Source: Pyronema omphalodes
Lineage: Eukaryota; Ascomycota; Pezizomycetes; Pezizales; Pyronemataceae
NCBI GenBank assembly: GCA_024516155.1
Contig: JAJJXM010000062.1
Coordinates: 296,200-360,199 of the forward strand
Direction of reading: 5' to 3'
DNA length: 64,000 nt
Under the pieces are notes generated by a model, which saw nothing but the letters and a program-made list of their open reading frames with translations, did no database searches and was not told the origin of the DNA. This document shows positions 12,401-26,356 of this stretch, piece by piece (position 1 is the first letter of the stretch; each line of letters begins with the position of its first letter). The position numbers and the translations under genes were made by a program.

Positions 12401-15400
12401 CCTCGTCTAGGTTTCACTTGGATGTCCTGGCTTAACTTTACTCCTCCGGACGTTGCTTCCATGATCTGCACAAACCATCAAACTTGGACCACGGACTCAC
12501 ACTGGCTACAGCTTTCTTAGGCCGACCCCGGATGAAGCCGGGGGCAACCACAGGTGTCGGTTACCAGGAAACGACCCGGTCGGCCCGCTAGACGTCCTAA
12601 CTTTTCGACTTGCTTCCTCGAGAGCTTCCTCTAACCCTCGACTCCCGGACTTGCTCCAGGAGCTCCAAAATGGAGAGACACCTTTGTTTCTAGATATGAG
12701 CAGCCTCAGACAGCACGACGATCCGTCCATCAAAGTCAATGTGCCTTGCTTAAATAGTGAGAGATGCTAAGTATTGTCAAGTAAAATTTACTCTAGTGCT
12801 CTCTGGTACGGCGGTTAAAAGAAGTTGGTGGAATTTTAAACGTAAGCGTTTACGATGATTTTTTTTATAGGAGTTGATAGCCCCTGAGGAACATTGTGTT
12901 ATTTTGTAATGCATGGTGAGACGTCCGCATTTGTTCGTCTCTGAATGAACCACGTTGAGTCTCAAATTCGATTTCAAAATCAAGAAATAGATACTTGCCA
13001 AAATTACAAACTCTCTAGCAGGCTGCAAAATTGCTTATCACCAGTAGATTATGCAAGTTCATATTTTCATCGGAGCTGCCTGCGGCTAATAATTTTCCCG
13101 GTTGAAATGTTATGCATCGACCATCATCTGGATCATAAATATCACATCACACCATATGGCCGCACTTTTTATCTCGGGTTCTTGAGTGCTCGGACGTCTT
13201 GTTCTCCACGCGACTTTTTACGTCTTCCTGCTCCCCCGTATTTTTCTCGTGTGCCGGATCCTCGTATTGACGTTCCGTGTTCGAGATCCATGCGTCGTGA
13301 TTCGAAAGACACGGTCAGATTTCAATTAGACTCCATCAAGCCGGAAATGGTAATAATGCATCACGCCAACGCAATGCAGCACTATTGGTTCGTAGCTTAT
13401 CTTCACGTGACTATTACTGTCTGTCAAAGCACTTGCAGCAAGAGACTTGCAGCTTCCAGCGATCACCCGGTTTCCGTGAGGCCGGGGGGTTGGATCTGAC
13501 CGAAGGAAAACCGAAAACCAGGACAGCGTGATGCAGAGAGAACTTTTTGTAGGGATGTCAATTTTTGCTTGGGAAAGGAAAATTTTGTGATGAAGCCTGG
13601 GATGAGGACGGGTGATGAGCGGTGTGGGAAAGTGGGGGAGGATGCGGGGGTACGTTTTCAGTGACATCCATCATTTTCTGTGGCTATTTATCTAGAAAGG
13701 TTGCTGGATGTCATATGAAAAAGACAGAATCTAAAAAAATTCTGGTTATATGGCCGCATACGGATGAAGTTGTTGACTTTTCAGACTTCGCCTGGACTCG
13801 CTAGCATCCTCAACTCTCGCCTCCAATACCAAACTAGCAATGCAGAGACGCTTCCACAGAATCCCACACCGAGTCCCATGGAAACCCAGACCCTCCATCT
13901 CCACCTAAACCGCAAAATGAGGAAATCACCACAACACCATCGCGACAAGTTAAACTGAAGACGGTAAAGAAAAAAACGAAGGCGTAATTTATTCCCCAGA
14001 AGGCAAGTGTGCTCAGCATCAAGCAAAGAAGCGTAACGAGACCCCCACGTGTCTGTGTTGGCCGTCGGCGGATTGCTGCTAACAGAGACTAGTTGACACA
14101 CGAGGACGAACAGAGCTGACTCCAGACTCGCAACTCATCACGAAAACTCGGGGAGTGTCCGATGAGAAGTCAGTTGATGCGCTCATGGAGGGTGATGATG
14201 CATTAAAGAACGCGATGCATCAAATGACGCGATGCTCCAAGGACACCAAACTCCACGATCCATTTTCACCTCACATTTTCTGCCCCAAACACCACAAGCG
14301 ACATTTCACACGGTGCCATGCACTGCATATGTACGGTGCCTATGGTGCCTGTTCAAAGGACCCCACGATCCCGTTCACCGTTCCTGATCAGACTCCACGC
14401 CTATTCCCAATCTGCATCAGGCAGATTTGATGGGTTGCCAAAAATCGATCGGATCTGCGTACGGCAGCTGGTAGGCGAAATGATGCTCAATTCCGGTTGG
14501 TTGATCACGACCGTGGGGTGTATTTTTGGTTGGTTGAAACATCCGTGTCACCGCAAGCACGTCCAAAGACCGGACACCGATGTCTCCGATTTTGATACCG
14601 ATACGTGCACCACCCCGTCAAGGACGCCGAAGTCTGTCAGACCGAACAAGGGATCTACACCTCAACCCGGGAAGAAAGATCCTGAGCTTCTGTTCTATCT
14701 CAGGATACCGGCGCGTGTCAACGCCTACTCACACGTTGCACCCCTCAACCGCCGTTACAACGGCCCTGTCACATATCGAACCGGGATCGCCAAAAAGAAC
14801 AAAATCTGTTGTCTTGCGAACGTATCTCGATCCAAGTACACATCAAGTCTGAGCTTATTCTTGATCACTTGGTTAAGCTTTACAGACCTTTGCACGGTTC
14901 GATGGATTAGCATTTGTATCCAGTTCGGTTGGGTTCTACTGGGTAAAAACCAAGGCTGCCAAACCTCCAATGATCATCTCCGGGAACCCGTATAGCTCTG
15001 ATCATCAATTGCTACTTTCAACCATTGTGACACGCACAGTGACGGCAACACCATCTGTTGACCAGCCAGTCAGGCGGGGATGTTAGGGATCAGCGCTGTA
15101 AGTGGGGCTTCGACAAATTTTCACTAGCCAAGCCAATAAGTAATTCGGTGCTCGGGTGTCGTTGTTCATTTATTTACCGCGGCCGTGTTGAGGCGAGTTA
15201 GAAGAGCGAGAACAGCCTTTCGACTAACGACACCAGAGTTTGGAGTCAAGATTTGATGAATTTCGCGGGAGAGATGAATACGATATGGGCACCCCCACTC
15301 TTCTCTACCCGACCCCCGTCTCATCCCATCACTTGCTGCTAGAATACTCCTGCATTACTCTAAGAACGCCGCCAATTTACTGGGTGCTGCAGCCAAGGCT

Positions 15401-15823
15401 CTCCACCGTTGCGTCGGTGTACTCTCGCAGCATGCCCTGGAAATCCAGCATCACGGTAATATCGATATTGAGCCTCTTGCTGCCTCAAATACAGCCTTTT
15501 ATGCTCGATCAGCGGGGAATATATGGCACTGCGGAGTTTAATTCCGTACAACTACCAGAGAAGCTCACCAAGTTACACCAAAGTGTGCATGGTCCTTCCT
15601 AAATAGTGTTTCTGGTGCCGTTGTAGCGCTTCCCAAACTGGGTCCGACATGACGTCTTGACGGAATTAGATTTCGTACTTAAACCACCCAGTCACCGCTT
15701 TGACGATTTCTCGTCATATATACAACAACATCACCGTGCCCCCTTTTTGAAATTTTACGTATCTGAGACGCGTTTCGCCGCCCCCACAGCATATCCCCGC
15801 AGCCTGCATGTCCCTCGACTTTG
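9417..15823. other. 6.4-kb gap without a recognisable gene
   Basis: No family is recognised on either strand. Small frames near 11.5-11.9 kb and 14.2-15.0 kb lack conserved features. A stop-free plus-strand stretch of about 70 codons ending near 15540 (containing NAANLLGAAAKALHR and SNTAFYARSAGN) looks protein-like and could be a gene remnant or an unplaced exon. A GC-rich segment lies around 12510-12740. Confidence 0.4.
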
Positions 15824-18800
15824 ATGGAGCGTTCGACGGATAGAGAGGCGCCGCCGACGACCCAAACATCATCAACATTGACAGTGACGTTGACCAAGAC
15901 AACGACAGCCACAGTGCCTGCAAAAACGGATTTAATGGGAACCCACGGGTTAAGCGGACAGGGCGGAGCAGCAAAACACGTTACGTCGGCCGACTGTCGA
16001 TCGTCCGAGGACTGTGGAGTCAACAGATGTCCCGAGAAGCCGCCACTCCGGCATTTGATTCTCTGCAGTGAAGGACAGGAAGACAATAATACTAGCAATA
16101 GAAATAGCCGCAATCGTCATTCCAGTAATATTGACCGAAATAGCCCGAGTGAACTTCACCGGCCCAACTGTACCTCCGTATTACCCGGCGATATCGGCAC
16201 TTCAGATGGATGCACACCCTCACCGGTATCTCCCCCGCCCCGGCCAACAGATTACCTCCAACGAGCCAGTACTACACCTCCCCCAGCTACAGTTTCAACA
16301 GTTACGGGCAGCCAGACAATGACGGAAATCCGGGCCTTCGAAAGCTCTCTAGCAATGAGAGCGCTACAATTTCTACCAGTACCGCTATTAGTGCTATCAC
16401 CTCAAAAACATATTATTTTTGCTAGCGAAGCAATGGGAGATCTATTAGGATATGTTGGAAATGTCACGCAAGGGCGAGGAGTTAGCTGCAACGGCGATAC
16501 TAGGCGGGCATGTGGCCAACGACGTGATATGATCTCAACATTCCGTGGGAAATACTTGACCGACCTCGGCATTGAATTATTTGGGGAGGATCGATCACTA
16601 CGTACAACATCTTGGGATACTTTGCTGGATTCGATTATCAACGACGAAAGATCTGGGCTCGAGGCGAAATATTTCAGTGATGTAAAGGTGGCAGTTCATG
16701 TTCAACACGTTGGCGAAGCTCCTAATGGCCGCTGCAAGCTTGAACGACCTGCCAGAATTGCTGAGATGGTTATATCACCGTGGACCGGGGAGGATAATAA
16801 GCGATACTTGTCGGTTACTTTTGGTTGTGTGTCACAGTGGGAACCGTTGGAGAGTTTAAAGGATATTGGTGACCTCATTGCTGGTGGTAAATCATTTTCT
16901 GCAGAGAGTTCCTTCGCGCATTCGGCTCAGGTTCCGAACGGTAAGGTACGAAAAATCCTAAATATTCCGAAAACTTGATTGGAATAATGTTTACTAATCG
17001 TGATGCAGGCTGATGGATCACCGTTCATGAGCACATGTTGTTCTTTGAAACTTCCGAGAGAATTGGCAATGATCGATGCGTCTCAATCTATGTCACCAAC
17101 AACAGAAGCCCCAAGCGGCCGTACAAATCGGCACATCGACTTGATAATAGAGCGAATGTTGTCAGGTAGACAGCCATCACTAATTGAGTCAACAGTGGAG
17201 CATGTCCATGAAGAAACTGAATACGGCGAGGCTGATCCCGCTTCCGAGCAAATCGTTCCAACTACTCCCGTTGAAGACGAAAGAATCGCAGCAATTACAA
17301 GACGTCTTGATGACTCTGAATTCCGAGATTTCTGTGATTGTATTCCTCGTATGGTATGTCTAGGTGTTGGTTAATTGTAATTTTTTTACTATGGACCACG
17401 CTGCATTGATAATCCCAAAAGTCACTACAGCTGATCATTGGAAGATTTGGACTGCAACTCCTCGAGGAGAATACATCTACTTTTCAAAACGGTACTACGA
17501 ATATACCGGGTTGTCAGCAGAAGACTGTCTGGGCATCGTGCGTTTTCCTCTTTTACTAGATCTTGCAGAGTATTTTGCTAACCTTTTTTCAAGACCAGTC
17601 AGCAAGGTTATCATCCTGTGCGTCAAAGTATGCCAAGATTTTGTCAGGTATATTTGTAGCTGACTTGATAAAATGATTTAGGATGATTTGGCTTCCTTGA
17701 CCGAGAAGTGGAAACACTCACTAGCTACCGGTGAAAGCTACTCTGCAGAATATCGTTTCAAGCGTCACGACGGCGAATACAGATGGATGCTTGGAAGAGC
17801 CCTTCCTCTCAGGGATCCCGAAACGGCAGAGATTATTCGATGGTACGGAACGGCCACCGATATCCATGACATGGTCGAGGCAAAAACTGCGGAGCAGTTT
17901 ACGCGAGAACAGCTTGCTGAAGCGTTGACGCACGCCGAGCTTACACTATGGGCAGTGGATAAAGAGCGGAAATTCACTCTACTCGAAGGTATGGCTTTCC
18001 GGAAATCGCTGAGGTATCACAGAAGCTCACTCGACAATAGGTGGTATCATCTGGCAAACTCGGGATAATCCATCTTACTACATCGGGCGGGATATTAAAG
18101 AAATATTTGACGAGATGGACCCTGATGACCAATACCATCATGTCTTTTTGGAACCTATCGACCGACTACTAAGAGGCGAAATGGCAGAAGACTTTACTGA
18201 AGCGGAACTCGATGGCCACTGGTTTAGGACTAAATACGTACCGCTATACAAAGGGCCCAATGGTAATAAAGATACGACACATATCACTGGAATTATTGGA
18301 CTCAGTATGGATATGACGAAGATGCATGCCACTGAATTGGAACTCCGGGAAAGGGAGAGGCAAAATCGGATACTCTTGGCCAATGAAAACGCTGCTAAGG
18401 AGGCTTCAAAACTCAAATCAGACTTCCTAGCTTCCATGTCTCACGAAATCAGAACTCCTATTGCTGGAGTTGTAGGTATGTGCGAGATTTTACTGGATAC
18501 AATGTTATCGACCGAGCAAAGAGAACTTGCCGAAGGAATTCAAAGATCTGCCAACGCACTTCTCACGGTCATCAATGATATTCTGGATTTAAGTAAAGTG
18601 GAAAGTGGAAAGATGGATATTGAATACGTACAATTCAACCTATCTTTGGTTATCCGGGATGTAGTCAAGATGTTGTCCTTTGAAGCGGAGCGTAAGAAGC
18701 TTCTTTTTGTGTTCGAGACTCGTTTCCCGTGCAAGGGAGATTTGATTGTTATGGGGGATCCTGGTAGGGTTCGACAAATTTTAGCAAATCTGCTCAGCAA

Positions 18801-19994
18801 TGCGTTGAAGTTTACTCACCGGGGTTCGGTAACGCTAGTTGCAACAACGCAAAAGGAGACTGACGGTACTATGGACATTCACTTTGTGGTGGAGGATACT
18901 GGCATTGGAATTCTGGAAACCGATCAGTGTAGGCTGTTCCAACCGTTTACCCAAGCTGACTCTTCTACTGCGCGCAAGTTCGGTGGAACAGGACTTGGTC
19001 TCTCCATTTGCCAAAAGGTTAGTCATCCGTCACTCCCCATGGTTCTGTACGCTTACTTATGTTGTAGCTTGTGAGTCTTATGGGGGGCACGATTGGCCTA
19101 TCATCAAAGGCTGGAGTAGGCACAAAGGCATATTTCACGATTCCCTTTAAAAAAACCGGCAAAAATCATTGCTACAACCCAGGCTTTGATTTGATTCCGG
19201 AAAGGCTGCAGTCTGATACTTCAGTTAATGTCATTCCCCCAAAATCTATTTCAGTCATTGAAGCTACTCCTAATACTCCCTTATCGGATACGAGCCAGAC
19301 CTCTTCCCCTGATATGGAATCAAAGATGGCTCCTGATTTGGCAGAGCGCCGGAAGCGGCATGTGTTGGTTGTTGACGATAGTAAGTCCCTAGCAAGGCGT
19401 TGTCGACACCCCTGGCACTGGATTGCTAACCTGAACATAGATGAAATTAACCAGCAGATTGCAATCCGCCTAATAAAAAAACTTAACTTCACAGTCTCCG
19501 CCGTCTCCAACGGTCTCGAATGCCTAAACTTTATCAAAGCCTCCGCCTTCCTCCCTTCCTCGCACGATAGCACCTCTACCCTACCTCCCTCTCAACGCCG
19601 CCCTGATGTTATCCTTATGGATGTCCAGATGCCTGAACTTGACGGTTATGCCGCTACTCGTGCCATTCGTTCCGGCAAACTCACCCCTGGAGAGGCTCTT
19701 GACGACGCTAGTGAGGACCCTGTTGGAGGTCCTGTCGGCGGCTCCGGAGTCAATTTGATAGGAGGAGCAAAATGCGAAGCCTCGTCATGGTTATCCACAG
19801 TACCAATTGTGGCGCTAACGGCTTCAGCGATTAAAGGGGATAGAGAAAAGTGTCAAGAAGCCGGCATGGATGATTACTTGAGTAAACCGGTATTGGGTCA
19901 TATGTTGGAGAAGATGCTGGTGAAGTGGTGCTTACGGGAGGGAAATCAGAGAGGAAAAAGTAGATTCGAGTTAGATGATCCTGATGATTTCTGA
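15824..19994 (+). CDS. PAS-domain hybrid histidine kinase
   Basis: The proposed exons are 15824..16945, 17009..17353, 17445..17537, 17682..17988, 18041..19017, 19068..19380 and 19441..19994, giving about 1236 residues. It is a cytosolic two-component sensor expected to autophosphorylate on His and pass phosphate to its own receiver Asp, then through an HPt protein to the stress MAPK route. In order, it has a low-complexity N-terminus, a PAS-like segment (MRALQFLPVPLLVLSP), and a PAS/PAC module (CIPRMIWTATPRGEYIYF ... EYRFKRHDGEYRW ... TATDIH). A second PAS follows, then the H-box FLASMSHEIRTPI, N-box LLSNALKF, G1 EDTGIGI, F-box LFQPFTQAD and G2 GGTGLGLSI. The receiver has acidic pocket VVDDN, phospho-acceptor LMDVQMPELDG and Lys in LSKPV. 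All catalytic residues are present and no transmembrane segment is seen. The N-terminal 170 residues are uncertain, and the group cannot be assigned without alignment. Confidence 0.88.
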
Positions 19995-21242
19995 CCATGG
20001 ATCCGTTAGGTCTGCAGGTAGCGTGGTCTCTTCCGAGTCAGTGTTATCTCTGGCTAGTGCGGGGTTGATGAAGGTTGAGCTGGTTTTACTTTACTTTTGT
20101 TAACGAAGGAAAGGGGCGCTTGGAGTTATTGTGTTTTATGATGGAGGGAGTTTTTGGAATTTGGAATTTCTTGGGAACTTTTCTCTTGGGTTTACCGGAG
20201 TTTTGGGTATCCGATAGAGGGTAGTGCAGCAATGTAACTCAGGCGCTATGAATCTGCGAAGAAACAATGCAGATTGGTATGAGGAAAAAGGTAATAAACT
20301 CGACGAGCAAAATAATTTACGTTACTGGATAACAATTACCTTTACTAATTTTTTATGAGAAATCATGCGGTGATTTGGAGGCAACTATTGGCCAGGAACT
20401 GTGGCCGAGTTATTGTAAACAGGTTAACAGCCATATGTGCTTGTTTATTTGTGTATACAAAAAATACATCGTGTTTCCTCAGTCATACTACATAGTGAAT
20501 TTCATACAGCCGGTTGTAGGTCATGAATAACGCAATTGACGATAACATAACACATGAAGTCCAATCAAAAGCCATCCCATAATATTCTGGTGGCCCACTA
20601 CGAATTCCCGGATTGGTTAATATTTATTACTCAACCACGTTTCACCATCTTTACGAATTATCGGTATGTTCGCAGGGTCGACTCTGAACGCTTCCAACCC
20701 CAATAATCACGAGAAATCACTCATGTGTTCCGCTTCACTACATCTCATAATCATCAAAAGCACCGCAACGTTGATTCTAGATTCAATTGATGAAGCGGTC
20801 TAATGAATTCTAACTCATATGACAACCTGGACCCTCTGGCACTGGTGTCCCAATTTAATGTTCGAACGCCCTATTGTTTGCTCCCCAACTCCACACACCT
20901 AGGTGCATCCTACGTCTAATTTCGCCACAATCTCTACGAAAAACCTACGAAATACGACCATTTCTAGTTCAGAACATCAAGCAAAAACTCGCGAACTAGT
21001 AATTCGTTCCTTCCCCCTCACTTCTTCGACACTTTAATAGCCGTTGCTTCCGAGGCTCGTGTTGTAAGTCAAGTGGGATACAACTTCAAGGTTCGTTCTG
21101 AGCACATACGACCCCTTCGACCCTTCCACTCATTAACCCAGCAGAAGCTCGCTCCTTCACGTCGATCCCTTCATATTCTTTTTTTTTTCGGTCCGATCCT
21201 CCACACCGCATCCCACAATCTCCGACAAATTCTACCGCAGCA
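19995..21242. other. Intergenic; promoter of the 21243 gene
   Basis: No gene is recognised. The last few hundred bases are pyrimidine-rich with a CAGCAATGCC start context, as expected for a fungal promoter and 5' UTR. Confidence 0.5.
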
Positions 21243-21821
21243 ATGCCATTCTCCAAGTCTTCGACCGCCAACAGTAACCGCACCAACCGCAGTCCTCAAA
21301 AGGCCAAGCAACAACAAGAGGAAACCGTTCTCGAATCCCCGCTCGACGAATATCACCTGTTCATCTATAAGGTGAACAAGGAGCAAAATCTCAAAGAACA
21401 CCGTACTGTTCCGCACTCTTACGACATGTACGGAGCATCCGCCAAGCGTGTCGGAAAGGATTACCAGCGGTTTATCGCCGCGTCCAACAAGGCTCATCCC
21501 GGCGAGGCCTGGTACAGAGGTGTAGATGCAGCCTTATTCCGTGACGATGAGGGAGATCCAGAGAGTGTTAGAGGGGTTACAGCGCCGCAGATCAGGATCG
21601 AAGATATCCCTGGGCAGCGCATGATGAGACCTAAGCATGAGATCATCAAGATGGCTAAGAGTGCTGGCTACAGTTCCGCCGAGATTGCTGTCTGGGGAGA
21701 CACAATCATGGAGTCGGATATCACCCCGGATCCCGAGGGGTGGCAGGAGTCATTGGAAATGATGGAGAAAGGATACCCCGTGTGGGTCAGAGAAGAGTTT
21801 GAGATCGAATCCTTGAGATAG
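21243..21821 (+). CDS. Hypothetical protein, 192 residues
   Basis: A single-exon frame from a good start context (GCAGCAATGCC) to TAG. The protein has a basic, Gln/Ser-rich N-terminus of about 30 residues. A compact globular-looking part follows, with motifs such as DEYHLFIYKVNKEQNL, GEAWYRGVDAALFRDD and YPVWVREEFEIESL. There is no signal peptide or membrane segment. I do not recognise the family. Balanced composition and coding-like codon use make it a likely real gene. It converges with the minus-strand gene at 22136-23751. Confidence 0.75.
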   Translation: MPFSKSSTANSNRTNRSPQKAKQQQEETVLESPLDEYHLFIYKVNKEQNLKEHRTVPHSYDMYGASAKRVGKDYQRFIAASNKAHPGEAWYRGVDAALFRDDEGDPESVRGVTAPQIRIEDIPGQRMMRPKHEIIKMAKSAGYSSAEIAVWGDTIMESDITPDPEGWQESLEMMEKGYPVWVREEFEIESLR

Positions 21822-22135
21822 GAGGATATAGTATGCTTTGTCAAGTCACCACAGAGGGAATAAGGCCTCGGGTGGCAACATACTAGATATCAGTTTTAGC
21901 GGAGATTGTATTACTGTGATTTAAGAATACAATCCGTCTGTTTGCCTTTTTGAAAGAATTGCGTGATTGACTAGCCATCATCTCAACCTGAAAGTCAAGA
22001 TATCATATTAATCATTAAGCCATATGTACAGGGAATAAACATAATACAGTTGATATTACATTCAACTCTTGATTTCATTACCGGACACATATAAACTTCA
22101 TCAAGTTTTGAGACTGGACCACTCATCTAACCAAT

Positions 22136-23751
22136 CTATGACATATCATTGTTGGTCATATATTCGACGTGAAGCGGGTAAACCGAACTTGGACTTCCTA
22201 GATAGAAGAGATCGCGTCGTGGTTTGTGTCCAATATGAACTTTCGTCGTACCAGAACTCTCCGGGCGTTGAGCTGGCCGGGGAATTGGTATAGACTCGGG
22301 CTGATATATGAACTTTGACCCCTCCACTAAAGGGAAAGTAAGCGGCGGAATCGGTGGTTCGGAGGTATTCTTAGACGGTGGAGCTAGAAGATAGTCGTAA
22401 GAAATCGGTTTTGTTTTGAAATCTCTATACACACAAGTTAGGCGCCAAACGAAACAAGCGTTTGTGGGGTTTACCTCTTAGTCGTGATAGGGCCTCGGAA
22501 AAGGAACTTCTGACAAACTTTGTCGTAACTTGCCGTAGCAACTCTTCGATTCTTATTTGATACTTGTTCTGTGATTTCCAAAGCTGGAGACTTGACATTT
22601 TTCTTCGTTTGCTTAACATTGTTTTGCGGAAGCGTTGTAACATTCTGCAAAGACACCGTTGATTTGGATTTTCCAGGGAACCACAACCAGGACGCAGTTT
22701 TCTTCCGAAGACTTTCTTCTGGCTGAGTCTCCAAGGGATTGGCGGCTACAGATACCGTTGATTTTGACTTTCCTGGGAACCAGAGCGATGATGTGGATTT
22801 ATTCGGAGGAGTTTCGCCTACTATGGGAGGGGTTGCTGTACGAGAGCTGGCGACGTCGCTTGAAGTTCTGGACCATACCGGAGAGTTGGCTTCACTGGCT
22901 GTGGTAGACGAGCTTGGAGAATTGATATCGGTATTGGATACATTTGTAGCATCTGTCTGGATTGGTAGCTCCGTTGAGTCTGTTGTGCATTCCCCCAGAT
23001 GGGAAAGCGTCAGTCGATTAACGCGTTTAATTTGGGAGTAACGGCCCACAGCCTTGCTATAGTTTTTCAACTTGTTCTTTTCGACTAACAGACATTTTTT
23101 ACAGGAATGTCTGATATAGTAGCGTTCTTCGTTTTTGAGGGATTCAATGACTTGGGGAGGACAATATTCGTCCTTGAAGATGTCATATTTCTGTGTGGTG
23201 CTCCGTGGAACAGCCTCCTCGGTGTGGCACGGTTGGGACATCAAGGCTTTGGTAAGCATGCTGAAGTGTTTCCTGTTGGGCGAGATCGCGTATCTAGGAA
23301 AATATGGACTGTTTGATGAATATTTTTTCATAACCCAATCGTTGCATATCCGGGAACGTTGTTTACAAGGTGAATAGTGATGTGAACGGTCGATTATATG
23401 ACGTGTGGTGTTTGAGAGGCGTTGGCTCATGGCTGAATGGTTGGTAGAGTTTGGTTGACCGGGCAACTTTTGTTGGTTAGATGGATTATCTTTGGAGGGC
23501 AAATCTTCTCTACTGAGAACGACCCCACCGGTGTCTTTCGGGAGTGAACATTGATCCTTGGATGCAAGGGTTTCACGGAGGCAGACTTCCGGTGTGTCAA
23601 TTCCTTCCCTGTAAAGGCGTGGAGGGTTTTTGTTGTTCGAGAGTAGGTATTTATTGATATACTGAGTGTCTTCTGAACAGCAGCTTTCAATAACGGTGTC
23701 GTCTTCATTCGTTATGGCTTCCTTGAGAAGCTCGCGAATTTCTTCATTCAT
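22136..23751 (-). CDS. Hypothetical protein with duplicated WFPGKSKSTVS motif
   Basis: The model is complement(join(22136..22424,22475..23751)), 521 residues, with one 50-bp intron (GTAAAC...TAG) joining ...TKR to DFKTK in frame. It is hydrophilic and probably mostly disordered, rich in Ser, Thr, Asn and Lys. A Cys pair (SCKKC) lies near residue 225. An internal duplication of about 33 residues carries LWFPGKSKSTVS twice around residues 325-380. The C-terminus is proline-rich (SEPPIPPLTFP). There is no signal peptide, membrane segment or recognised domain. The start codon gives an acidic helix (MNEEIRELLKEA). Function unknown. Confidence 0.7.
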
Positions 23752-26356
23752 TGCGTTGAAATGGTGTGAGCGAGGTACTTGGAAGTGATGTACTGAGGAT
23801 AAGTACTTGTTTCAGAAGGGCGTACTCGAAGGGCGTTCCAGAAATCGATAATAGGTGACAGATGTATAGATGTATCCGCTAAGGTCCTGCGGTTTGAAAG
23901 ATCAAAGAATACTCCGAGTATTGCGACTAGCTGAAATTTTAATTACATGAGCGGTACCCGTTATAAAACCCAAACTCCGTAAGTGTGCCGTGTCTGTCGA
24001 CTGCTGTTTTCAAATGTGATCTGGGTGACGGCTGAGACTGCTTCACGGCTTAAAGGCTAGTCTTACAATTTCGTCCCTAAGGTGGCCATAAGATACAAGA
24101 ACATTGATAATTCCGCTATCTATACATCTCACTCGAAAAGCAGAGGTATATTTTTTTCTTGAACTTTGTACTGCATTTTTTCAACGGCTACTACCCAGTT
24201 CTCCATGATCAATTGTCGATAGCAATGTCATCACCCGCATTTCGGCCCCTGTCGGCTCCCGCGGATAAATCTTTAGAAAGCAAGCGACTATATGCAGGGC
24301 GTGCTTCATGGAAGCCCGTGCTTCTCGCTTATCTGTTTACGTCATTCTCAAGCAAGCGGGATCCGTGAAAGCAGACGCCGCCGGCGGTCGGGTACAGGCG
24401 CAGTGCCGCCCAACAAACAACCCGCAGTATGTTTCAGCTACTTGGAAAGAACTTTGATTAAAGCGACGTCCGGCATTCTTGTGTTAACTCAAGAACGTTC
24501 GAATAGAGGAGTTGGTCAAAACTCATGTATCACTCACGTTTCTTTCGTTGGAACGAGTGATATCCCATGCAATGACGAGACCGACAGAATTTGATTTTAC
24601 TGGGCTAAACAAATACTGGGATTATAACGATACATAGTTTCTTGTGTTTATCGTAGAATTCGACAATCTTGTTTCTTCTCAAGTGCCAGTGGGTCTGCCT
24701 GAATATGAGTCTGCCCTCGATGTGGTGATATGACACGACCCCGGCGGAGACAGACACTGCCTCCAACAACGCGTGTGATGACACTCAAGATGATCGGGCA
24801 CCATGTAAACACTGTGTTGACTTGGCTTGAATTTACTTTCTCTCCTGAATTATTCCATCTGATTAGATTGCTTATTACCTCTCATACATTGTTATGCATC
24901 CACGTGCATCAATGGATTTGGTTAATTATTCATGTACATTTTACTCACTGAAATCGAATGATCGTGTTCGATTTTTTTTTTTTTTTTTTTTTTCAATATG
25001 AAGTGGTCGCTGAGTAGAAAGACTGAAATGTATGAGTCTGAGGGCTTGAACGACGCATGGTTATGTAAGAATATTTCCTTCCTGAAGACCGACTACATAC
25101 ATCTACTCATATCCGGAAAGTCAACGCTGGCCTCGGTGCAGGAAAAAGCATGGCCTGAGCTACCCCTTCATCTGATAAAATCCCTCAAGCCCGCTATCAA
25201 ATCCTGTCACCTCCTGTAGATAGCTTAAATACAACCCTTGTTCACGAAGCGATATCTGATGACCGGGATACTGCAACACTCGGGAAGAAACGATATCTGA
25301 TGCAAATTTTTCACCCGTTGAGGTCAGATTCGAAACCAGGCGTATAGTACCTTGGAGTCTGAATCGTTTGAATCGTTTGAATCGTTTGAATCATAGCTTT
25401 ATGATTATTTTGGCGGTGAATCATATACTTTTCATATCGTCAGGAAAACTGCGGGACCCAAGATTCATCAGATTCTTCAAGTGAATGAAAAGTGGCGCTC
25501 AACAAAGGCGTGATCCATTAACAAGGATATTCCATATCTGATCCGCCATTATGTCGACGGCTCATCTTGGTTGGCATGGATTAATGTTTTGGGTCAAGCG
25601 CGTGCGCTATTGAAGTAACGGACAAATACGTACGCCCCAAGAACACAAGTTTCGCTTCTCCGGATGAGTGTCGTGTGTCCTTTCTCGTCTTGAATTTACA
25701 TCTGATAACGCCTCAGCACACTGCAAAGATGAACTGATGGTGTGGAAATATTATTATAACTCTATAGCCTTCTGAAAGTCGTACAGGTCTGGTCATGAAG
25801 AAGGATTGTGCCGGTGGAGTCATATGGTGGGGTCGGTATCAGATGCGAGGCTTTTTTATCATTAGCCGATCAATCGGCCATTTTCTTAAGCCTACTGCAG
25901 TGTGACGAAACGTAACGGGATATTGGACAGGATATTTCGCGTACATAGAGGCTCGGTTGCGACGCGCACCACAATTCGGCCGGTCAAACTGAAATTTTCT
26001 GTGAAACTCTATTGAAAATTCACTCTTGAGCCGACATCAGTCCGAAGCGCCGAAGCCATAGTAAAGCGAAGTTATTCGAGTCTCCAACTTGTGTGAGTCT
26101 ATGACCTTTATTTGTATTCTCACGAGTAATGGTATGTTTCATGAGCAATACAACAACTGTTTTTCATGCTACGAGTGCATTTCGAACTGAAAAATAATTG
26201 CAAATGGAGCAACAAAAAACCCGCTTTTATATGATCCCAAATCAAAACCAAACCAAAATACCAACAAACTTGCCCAAAATTATGATACCGAAACCCAAAC
26301 GCAAGAGTAATAAAACAACTTTAAACCGAAACGCCATTCCCAAAAGCATACAAACC
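23752..26356. other. Intergenic, no gene recognised
   Basis: Small frames only. It contains a poly-T run near 24969-24993, a short 9-bp repeat (GAATCGTTT) near 25362-25392, and two exact ATCTGATAA sequences at 25170-25178 and 25700-25708 that match the iron-GATA consensus ATCWGATAA. Confidence 0.5.
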
